From assembly GCA_031269165.1 (NCBI GenBank), contig JAISZQ010000202.1:1-8959 (forward strand): DNA of 8,959 nucleotides, in the 5' to 3' direction. The position numbers were made by a program, and so were the translations under genes. Below are positions 6,101 to 8,959 of the stretch, piece after piece. Position 1 is the first letter of the stretch. Every line of letters begins with the position of its first letter. Under the pieces are notes generated by a model that worked only from the letters and a program-made list of their open reading frames with translations, was not told where the DNA came from and did no database searches. The stretch comes from Spirochaetaceae bacterium. Lineage in GTDB: Bacteria; Spirochaetota; Spirochaetia; Treponematales; Breznakiellaceae.

Positions 6101-7174
6101 CGTGTCTTCTTCACCGGAAGCGGCACGGCCATCGCGCCCAAACCGGGTCGTGGTGCCGGAGGCGCTCAAATCGCGTTCACCCCCTCGCTCTCGTTCAGCG
6201 ACGGCATCGAACGCTGGGAATTGGCCCTGAAAGACGGGGATGGAAACACGGTGAAGTCTTTTACCAACAGGACGGAGAACCGGGACGCGCCGGGGGCCTC
6301 GATTGTCTGGGACGGCCTTGACTCAAGCGGTGCCGCGCGCGAGGGCGTCTTTGTCCCGACACTCACGGTCGTTTGGACGAAGGGCGACGTGGCAACCGCC
6401 GAATCGGACCCGGTGCGGGTGGACGTTTCCGGCCCCGTGCTCGAATTGGTGACGTCGCCTGAGTTCTTTAGCCCGGACAACGACGACGTTGACGACGAGT
6501 TGTTCATCGCCCTCGGCATCGTGGACGCTTCCCCGGTCGCCTCGTGGAGTCTCGACATCCGCGAACCGCAGACGAACCGCCTCTTCTATCGTATCGAAGG
6601 AAAGGGGATGCCCGCAGGACGGCTCATCTGGGACGGCCGCAGTAACACGGCGGTCTCAGGCGGCGAGCTGGTACAGGCGGCCTCGGACTATCCCTACACG
6701 TTCAGGGCCGCCGACACCCTCGGCAACGAATCCGCGCTGGACGGCATCATCGGCATCGACGTGCTGGTTATGCGGGACGGCGACAACCTGAAGATCGCCG
6801 TGCCGTCCATCCAGTTTAGGAGCAACGCCGCCGACTTTGACGGCCTCCCCGCCGAAGTTGTCGCCACGAACAATCGCGTGCTTGCCCGTGTCGCGCAGAT
6901 ACTCAACAAGTTCCGCGATTACAAGGTGACGGTCGAGGGCCACGCGAACCCGACCACCGTGCCCGGCCCAGCCCGCGAACGGGAAGAGTCAACCGAACTC
7001 GTGCCGCTCAGCGAAAAACGCGCCCAAGTCGTCGTCGACATTCTCATGAGAAACGGCGTGGCCCGTTCCCGCCTCTCCTCCACCGGAGTCGGCGGCAGAC
7101 GGACGGTCGCCTCTTGGGACGACGAGAACAACCGCTGGAAAAATCGGCGGGTCGAGTTTATTTTGATTAAGTAA
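3104..7174 (+). CDS. Giant envelope protein: barrel-like N-terminus, eight Ig-like modules, OmpA domain
   Basis: A 1356-residue exported protein. Residues 1-26 form a signal peptide (MKKLLPLFVV..., cleavage after AVA or ATA). Residues about 30-335 are rich in alternating hydrophobic and Gly/Asn patterns, similar to PorV/FadL-like or UPF0164 outer-membrane proteins; a barrel is inferred. Then come eight modules of about 102-135 residues opened by an (F/L)SPNxDGxxD-type motif at 347, 482, 586, 694, 801, 908, about 1010 (degenerate, IAPKPGRG) and 1122. Most carry a WDGxxxxGxxxPDGxY hairpin (for example W422, W1176), as in FlgD-like Ig domains and CHU_C/gliding C-terminal repeats. Residues about 1220-1356 are an OmpA/Pal domain: VEGHAN (1277-1282), LSEKRAQVV (from 1302), NRRVEF (1347-1352). 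The OmpA domain should bind peptidoglycan, so the chain probably spans from the outer membrane to the wall. No Type IX secretion context is visible. The gene is GC-rich and second in an operon. Confidence 0.85.
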   Translation: MKKLLPLFVVLAVFAMAFCAAVAATADDDYPSGGDLFPDLYSPRLLGEGAFVTQQGGAQELAVNPASGGDAQRMVFDAGYTGILGADRVGSFVNLGALFPTKFAVLGGSARFAGSPSPYFLNEEWAVLANAAAAKELYPGMNAGIGLNMGIGSGDWANLSADLGFRYNMGRLGPVENFTWAVVARSLGLSFAPSPFTLVGGVSADVLHLRAKATGKADPLVLTARADLSFPSFQNVTGKLGVSGLIAGIVSVSTSWGFNAKELADRDVREPMFIPSVGLGVHLALKSTGKRIAGNSLPTDGDVSIATGVKPLYHGIWATGAGVTWAVGVVDNAPPLITVNYPETAYLSPNNDGEQDALEFPITITDQRYITQWVMEVEDASGGTVRTYRNKERRIETQGFWEVVKRIQEVKGGVVIPESLRWDGTYEDGRVVPDGSYFFVVRAKDDNDNEAVTQRYEVVVDNTPPVVQIEAPANANDANKIFSPDGDGNKDTFAIGLSGSVEDHWDAGLYDAAGNKVRTFDFTGTAPAAITWDGLTDDGSFAPDGVYNFRIAATDRAANHDEAALANIVISTIHPEVHVSLSDAYLSPNGDGVKDTVSLNFDVPVKEGITGWKLAVRDTAANGLKRTFSGVSPAPINIDYDGRDDTRSLLPEGSYQAEFSVSYRNGFVSTDTSPPFTIDITAPQVSVRAGYEAFSPNNDGVQDEMPVTQTGSNEVLWRGEVRNAASPQAAPVRVFRFAGTPPSAIQWDGHTDAGALVPDGQYVYALQATDRAGNFAQAQTQAFTLSTADTSILLTTDLRAFSPNGDRVQDTVNLVPQIKSRDGIASWQAQVLDMHGEAVRVFTGGATVPQNIVWDGKTTAGTAAPDGQYTANIDLVYAQGDRPSAQTRPFILDTVAPDGTVNTAYTLFSPNGDGKRDALPLGVRTAGGDSWEAAITSGGVSVKTWNWTGNAPDITWDGSDANGNLAANGTYRFLLASTDEAGNATRREVSAITLDARTPRVFFTGSGTAIAPKPGRGAGGAQIAFTPSLSFSDGIERWELALKDGDGNTVKSFTNRTENRDAPGASIVWDGLDSSGAAREGVFVPTLTVVWTKGDVATAESDPVRVDVSGPVLELVTSPEFFSPDNDDVDDELFIALGIVDASPVASWSLDIREPQTNRLFYRIEGKGMPAGRLIWDGRSNTAVSGGELVQAASDYPYTFRAADTLGNESALDGIIGIDVLVMRDGDNLKIAVPSIQFRSNAADFDGLPAEVVATNNRVLARVAQILNKFRDYKVTVEGHANPTTVPGPAREREESTELVPLSEKRAQVVVDILMRNGVARSRLSSTGVGGRRTVASWDDENNRWKNRRVEFILIK

Positions 7175-7320
7175 TGACCACCTGCCGTGGAGGCGAAGCG
7201 GGCGGGTTGTGGGGGGAACGACTATCGGGCCCCCTACGGGGGCAGAAGGCTTCTCGACTGGATTGCTTCACCCTTCGGGTTCGCAATGACGGGCAGGTGA
7301 CGGGCGCAATGACGGGGGGT
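7173..7320. repeat. Composite intergenic repeat, copy A
   Basis: It begins at the stop codon of the envelope gene (TAATGACC) and matches 7585-7732 almost throughout, with small indels. Shared parts in order: ATGACCxCCTGCCGTGGAGG, GGGCGGGTTGTGGGG, CGACTATCGG, a C-rich/G-rich hairpin (7229-7243), a REP-like palindrome (7257-7291) and CAGGTGACGGGCGCAATGAC. No T tract follows the hairpin, so it is not a standard intrinsic terminator, although it may act as the 3' end of the operon transcript. Confidence 0.75.
7257..7291 (-). repeat. REP-like unit, inverse (in copy A)
   Basis: It begins ACTGGATTGCTTC and ends TCGCAATGACG. The inner stem is ACCC-TTC-GGGT; the outer stem is ATTGC with GCAAT. Confidence 0.75.
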
Positions 7321-7332
7321 GTGGCGGCCACC

Positions 7333-7367
7333 GTCATTGCGAGGAGCGAAGCGACGAAGCAATCCAG
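7333..7367 (+). repeat. REP-like unit, forward
   Basis: It starts GTCATTGCGAGGAGCGAAG and ends GAAGCAATCCAG. ATTGC and GCAAT at its ends pair, making an imperfect palindrome. With the inverse copy at 7386-7414 it forms a long inverted pair separated by 18 bases. Confidence 0.8.
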
Positions 7368-7385
7368 ACGGGGAAGGCCGTCACA

Positions 7386-7414
7386 CTGGATTGCTGCGCT
7401 ACGCTCGCAATGAC
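7386..7414 (-). repeat. REP-like unit, inverse
   Basis: CTGGATTGCTGCGCTACGC then TCGCAATGAC. The inner stem is GCG-CTA-CGC. It is the inverted partner of the unit at 7333-7367. Confidence 0.75.
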
Positions 7415-7426
7415 GGGCGGCTCGCT

Positions 7427-7460
7427 CGCAATGACCGTATGCGGACGCGAATGGATAATG
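7427..7460 (+). repeat. 34-bp perfect direct repeat, first copy
   Basis: Identical over 34 bases to 7716-7749 (offset 289). The repeat starts CGCAATGACCGTATGCGGAC and ends GAATGGATAATG. It joins the edge of a REP-like unit to the AT-rich ATGGATAATG element. Confidence 0.9.
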
Positions 7461-7483
7461 GGGAATTGATAAGGGAAAATGCC

Positions 7484-7544
7484 GTCATTGCGAGAAGACG
7501 GCGTGCTACCTTCGGTAGCCAGTGCCGACGACGAAGCAATCCAG
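7484..7544 (+). repeat. REP-like unit with enlarged inner hairpin
   Basis: It has the GTCATTGCGAG head and GACGAAGCAATCCAG tail of the other units. The inner part is replaced by a larger stem, GCTACC-TTC-GGTAGC, flanked by a GGC/GCC pair. The usual TTC loop is kept. Confidence 0.7.
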
Positions 7545-7561
7545 ACAGGGAACGCCTCGCA

Positions 7562-7590
7562 CCGGATTGCTTCGCTCCGCTCGCAATGAC
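7562..7590 (-). repeat. REP-like unit, inverse
   Basis: CCGGATTGCTTCGCTCCGC then TCGCAATGAC. The outer ATTGC/GCAAT stem is intact and the inner pairing is weak. Confidence 0.7.
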
Positions 7591-7732
7591 CGCCTGCCGT
7601 GGAGGCCCTTGGGCGGGTTGTGGGGAGGCGACTATCGGCCCCCCTTCGGGGGGAGAATGCCTCTCACTGGATTGCTTCGCCGCTTCGCGGCTCGCAATGA
7701 CGGGCGGGTGACGGGCGCAATGACCGTATGCG
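7585..7732. repeat. Composite intergenic repeat, copy B
   Basis: Second copy of the unit at 7173-7320, 412 bases away. It differs by scattered substitutions and small indels. Its C/G hairpin (7639-7653) reads CCCCCC-TTC-GGGGGG where copy A has GCCCCC-TAC-GGGGGC. Confidence 0.75.
7666..7702 (-). repeat. REP-like unit, inverse (in copy B)
   Basis: It begins CACTGGATTGCTTC and ends CTCGCAATGACG. The inner stem GCCGC-TTC-GCGGC is perfect over five pairs; the outer stem is ATTGC with GCAAT. Confidence 0.8.
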
Positions 7733-7749
7733 GACGCGAATGGATAATG
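7716..7749 (+). repeat. 34-bp perfect direct repeat, second copy
   Basis: Identical to 7427-7460. After it the two loci diverge (GGGAATTG against TCGTGCTT), marking a recombination or insertion joint. Confidence 0.9.
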
Positions 7750-7782
7750 TCGTGCTTTGGAGACTTGAGCGTTTTACCGCCC

Positions 7783-7857
7783 TCATTTTCCATTCTCCAT
7801 TTGTCATTTTCAATTCGCGCGAAACGCGCGACAGGGCGCATGGATAACGGAAAATGA
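7783..7857. repeat. Nested hairpin of AT-rich ATGGATAA-type elements
   Basis: TCATTTTCCATTCTCCAT (7783-7800) pairs with ATGGATAACGGAAAATGA (7840-7857) at 16 of 18 positions. Inside it CGCGCG-AAA-CGCGCG (7816-7830) forms a second, perfect 6-bp stem. The left arm with its extension to 7816 is also an inverted copy of 8702-8733. Confidence 0.65.
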
Positions 7858-7886
7858 TGGTGACAGAACGCGCCGTCATTGCAAGC
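7840..7886 (+). repeat. 47-bp direct repeat flanking the protease module, left copy
   Basis: Matches 8719-8765 at 44 of 47 positions (offset 879). It starts ATGGATAACGG and contains GATGGTGACAGAACGCGCCG. It overlaps the last codons and the stop of the protease gene. Confidence 0.85.
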
Positions 7887-8334
7887 GGGCGGCTTTTTCG
7901 TAAAGGTCGGTTTTATCCTCAAATGGCGGAATGGCAAAGGTAAACAGTGTTTTCCCGCCCGCGTTGCTTATGGCAAGATCGCCCGCAAGAATTATGTCCA
8001 TGCCGATAAGCATATCAATGTCTGGGTTCAGCGTACAAATCATCGCGTCAATATCGTCGCACATTACCCCATTGGGCAAGTCAACCGATATATGGACCAA
8101 ATCGGCGTAATCTGTTTTGTTCACACCGGAAACCAGTACAAAATCAAAGGGCGCGAGGCGCAACGACTGGGCAATATGCGGCGTGATTACGCTGCCCATT
8201 GCTCCCGTGTCCCATAACGCCCGCGCCTTGACGCTTGCCTTTTTATCGGGCGTAAAAACGGACACTTCCGTAACGAGGCGATCCGCCAGCGTCAGATTGT
8301 CCTGCCGAAATGCGAAGTGGGGTCTTTCAGGCAT
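7876..8334 (-). CDS. Retropepsin-like (clan AA) aspartic protease
   Basis: A predicted soluble, single-domain aspartic protease of 152 residues that would act as a dimer, as retropepsins do. From ATG at 8334 the catalytic motif is ALWDTGAMGSVIT (Asp42-Thr43-Gly44), and the second hallmark is MLIGMDIILAGDLAI (109-113 and on), equivalent to the hydrophobic-hydrophobic-Gly segment of the fold. No signal peptide or membrane segment is seen. An upstream in-frame ATG at 8379 would give 167 residues with a basic leader (MRQRLKKSFNFHLFR). I prefer 8334 because it gives a short ATGCCTGA overlap with the upstream gene, suggesting coupling; neither start has a clear Shine-Dalgarno site. The last residues (AARLQ) and the TGA come from the flanking repeat. 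The substrate is unknown; activation or cleavage of a partner, perhaps the upstream small protein, is speculation. Confidence 0.8.
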   Translation of the reverse strand: MPERPHFAFRQDNLTLADRLVTEVSVFTPDKKASVKARALWDTGAMGSVITPHIAQSLRLAPFDFVLVSGVNKTDYADLVHISVDLPNGVMCDDIDAMICTLNPDIDMLIGMDIILAGDLAISNAGGKTLFTFAIPPFEDKTDLYEKAARLQ

Positions 8335-8608
8335 ACGAAAAAGGTGAAAGTTGAATGACTTCTTCAACCTCTGTCGCATGATGAATCATGAACGACCCTG
8401 GAGGCAAAGATTGTGCTGTATCGTGATACGCCGCCTTTCTGGTATCGTAGGCAGCAATCACCCGCTCCCCGGAGATAACCACGTATTTGCCACAGTGCTT
8501 CCGCACAATTTCGTCCCGATTGTCGGTGTAATAAGCCCACTCTTTGGCAAGAGCGTGCCCTCCCTGTCCCGCATTTCCCGCTGGAGAAATGCTTGTTTCC
8601 GTTTCCAT
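8327..8608 (-). CDS. Small DUF5678-like protein paired with the aspartic protease
   Basis: A 93-residue soluble protein. After a low-complexity N-terminus (METETSISPAGNAGQGG) it has one compact domain: W-A-Y-Y..NRDEIVRKHCGKYVVISGERV, then AAYDTRKAAYHDTAQSLPPG, then SFMIHHATE. This is the pattern of short bacterial proteins (DUF5678-like) where a helix leads into GKYVV-I-x-G-x-V-x-x-xYD. My memory is that such proteins often lie next to retropepsin-like genes, but I cannot check this here. No catalytic residues are evident. It is the first gene of the two-gene unit, and its stop overlaps the protease start by eight bases. There is no Shine-Dalgarno site; the promoter predicts a transcript starting at the ATG itself. 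It could be an inhibitor, adaptor or substrate of the protease (inference). Confidence 0.7.
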   Translation of the reverse strand: METETSISPAGNAGQGGHALAKEWAYYTDNRDEIVRKHCGKYVVISGERVIAAYDTRKAAYHDTAQSLPPGSFMIHHATEVEEVIQLSPFSYA

Positions 8609-8614
8609 AGCTTG

Positions 8615-8644
8615 AGTGTACCGTTATGGCTTACGACCTGTCAA
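8615..8644 (-). promoter_or_regulatory. Promoter of the protease module, possibly giving a leaderless mRNA
   Basis: On the minus strand a perfect TTGACA (8644-8639), an 18-base spacer and TACACT (8620-8615). A start seven bases past the -10 falls at about 8608, the A of the first ATG. Confidence 0.55.
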
Positions 8645-8678
8645 GCCGTGGCGACTTGCATTGGGCAATTCCGATTTC

Positions 8679-8696
8679 AAAAAAAGGGGCCGCCCC
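8679..8696 (-). terminator. Possible intrinsic terminator upstream of the protease module
   Basis: On the minus strand GGGG-CGG-CCCC is followed by seven T's (8685-8679). The stem is only four pairs, and the same GGGG can instead pair with a preceding CCCC (8703-8700). It could insulate the module from transcription entering from the right. Confidence 0.35.
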
Positions 8697-8718
8697 GTAG
8701 GGGAATTGAAAATGATAA

Positions 8719-8765
8719 ATGGATAATGGAAAATGATGGTGACAGAACGCGCCGTCAGTGCGAGC
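8719..8765 (+). repeat. 47-bp direct repeat flanking the protease module, right copy
   Basis: Matches 7840-7886 at 44 of 47 positions, in the same orientation. The three differences are C/T, T/G and A/G. The preceding bases (from 8702, GAATTGAAAATGA) match the inverse of 7785-7816. Confidence 0.85.
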
Positions 8766-8821
8766 CCGCTTTCGCCCACCGCTGGCAACAAAAGGGATCC
8801 CCGCGCAATGATGGCCCTTGT

Positions 8822-8855
8822 TTGTTAGGCCGAATGTCGAGTTGTTAGGGGGAAT
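8822..8855 (+). repeat. Two spaced 14-base repeats at the probable element end
   Basis: TTGTTAGGCCGAAT (8822-8835) and TTGTTAGGGGGAAT (8842-8855) differ at two bases and are spaced exactly 20 bases apart. They lie upstream of the hairpin and transposase-like start, where transposase binding sites would be expected. The exact element end is not identifiable. Confidence 0.45.
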
Positions 8856-8863
8856 AGAAAAAA

Positions 8864-8916
8864 CGCCCCTCTCCTGATAAGGTTAAGAAACAAACACAAC
8901 CAAAGGGAGAGGGGCG
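8864..8916 (+). promoter_or_regulatory. Hairpin masking the ribosome site of the transposase-like gene
   Basis: CGCCCCTCTCC (8864-8874) pairs perfectly over 11 bases with GGAGAGGGGCG (8906-8916) across a 31-base loop. The right arm is the Shine-Dalgarno region (GGAG nine bases ahead of ATG at 8919). In mRNA starting upstream, the ribosome site would be hidden, as known for some insertion sequences where it limits translation from outside promoters. Confidence 0.55.
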
Positions 8917-8918
8917 AA

Positions 8919-8959
8919 ATGAGCGAAACAATGATAATCGCAGTATACTGCTTTGTGGA
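8919..8959 (+). CDS. Probable transposase, 5' fragment cut by the window end
   Basis: Only 13 complete codons are present: MSETMIIAVYCFV, with a partial codon GA that would be Asp or Glu. The short hydrophobic start ending YCFV(D/E) is similar to N-termini of DDE transposases of the IS982-like type that read YCFVDDF. The upstream hairpin and spaced repeats support an insertion sequence. The family cannot be fixed from so few residues, and a non-transposase gene is possible. Confidence 0.45.
   Translation, partial: MSETMIIAVYCFV

Larger units (their letters stand above)
7175..7875. other. Gene-free repeat mosaic of about 700 bases
   Basis: The open frames here are read-through of repeats in several frames on both strands. 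Their products repeat the same low-complexity phrases (for example DCFAPLAMT and LDCFTLRVRNDG), the typical translation of REP-like DNA. It contains six REP-like palindromes, two composite units, a 34-bp perfect direct repeat and a nested hairpin. It separates the plus-strand envelope operon from the minus-strand protease module, whose 3' ends converge on it. Confidence 0.8.
8609..8918. other. Intergenic region between the protease module and the probable insertion sequence
   Basis: It contains the module promoter, a hairpin with a T run reading leftwards, an AT-rich repeat (8702-8765) and the probable element end. A plus-strand frame crossing it (to 8848) is antisense to the module genes and then reads repeats; I reject it as a gene. 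Confidence 0.6.

Noticed and set aside
3104..7174. Type IX secretion substrate, because of SPNGDG motifs
   Set aside because: The motif is internal and repeated, and the C-terminus is an OmpA domain, not a secretion signal domain.
7229..7243. Intrinsic terminator of the envelope operon
   Set aside because: The hairpin has no following T run and recurs at 7639-7653 as part of a repeat.
7257..7702. CRISPR array
   Set aside because: The repeats occur in both orientations, vary in length, have irregular spacing and are imperfect palindromes; there are no equal-length unique spacers or cas genes.
7174..7857. Three plus-strand frames (7174-7413, 7319-7711, 7522-7857)
   Set aside because: They are translations of REP-like repeats in different frames, without ribosome sites or domains.
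8351..8848. 165-codon plus-strand frame
   Set aside because: It is antisense to both module genes and then reads AT-rich repeats; there is no ribosome site or domain.

Overview
The window most resembles a host-associated spirochaete, probably a Treponema-like genome. This is inferred from one very long secreted protein that joins a beta-rich N-terminus, FlgD/CARDB-like Ig repeats with SPNGDG motifs and a C-terminal OmpA peptidoglycan-binding domain. A DUF2807 lipoprotein, dispersed REP-like palindromes and a mosaic base composition fit the same picture. No marker gene proves the taxon. Base composition is uneven: about 130-1310 is AT-rich, and the core genes at 1532-7174 are clearly GC-rich.

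Layout, left to right. Positions 1-127 hold a GC-rich palindromic repeat that cuts into the 3' end of a minus-strand gene resembling a PD-(D/E)XK nuclease (35-409). Next comes an AT-rich minus-strand DUF2807 lipoprotein gene (525-1226) with a strong promoter (1253-1280), flanked by an imperfect 18-bp inverted repeat. A stretch without a convincing gene (1282-1531) leads to a complete D-alanine--D-alanine ligase gene on the minus strand (1532-2605). A divergent intergenic region (2606-2906) carries palindromes and an extended -10 promoter. That promoter drives a two-gene plus-strand operon: a 66-residue coiled-coil-like protein (2907-3107), translationally coupled through a GTGA overlap to a 1356-residue envelope protein (3104-7174).

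Positions 7173-7875 contain no credible gene. They hold a dense mosaic of REP-like imperfect palindromes, a composite unit of about 145 bp present twice, a perfect 34-bp direct repeat and a nested hairpin. Stem sequences differ between copies while base pairing and loop are kept, so structure appears to be selected.

Positions 7876-8608 hold a compact minus-strand module: a 93-residue protein of a DUF5678-like type, overlapping a retropepsin-like aspartic protease. A perfect -35 box places the predicted transcript start at the first ATG. The module lies between 47-bp direct repeats (44/47 identical). The right end (8822-8959) appears to be the left end of an insertion sequence: two spaced repeats, a long hairpin masking the ribosome binding site, and the first 13 codons of a probable transposase.

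How the parts may work together: Ddl makes the D-Ala-D-Ala peptide end of peptidoglycan, and the large OmpA-domain protein may tether the outer membrane to that peptidoglycan. The outer parts (truncated nuclease, lipoprotein cassette, protease module, IS end) look like accessory material shaped by repeat-mediated recombination. The protease and small-protein module is the best candidate for an undescribed system.
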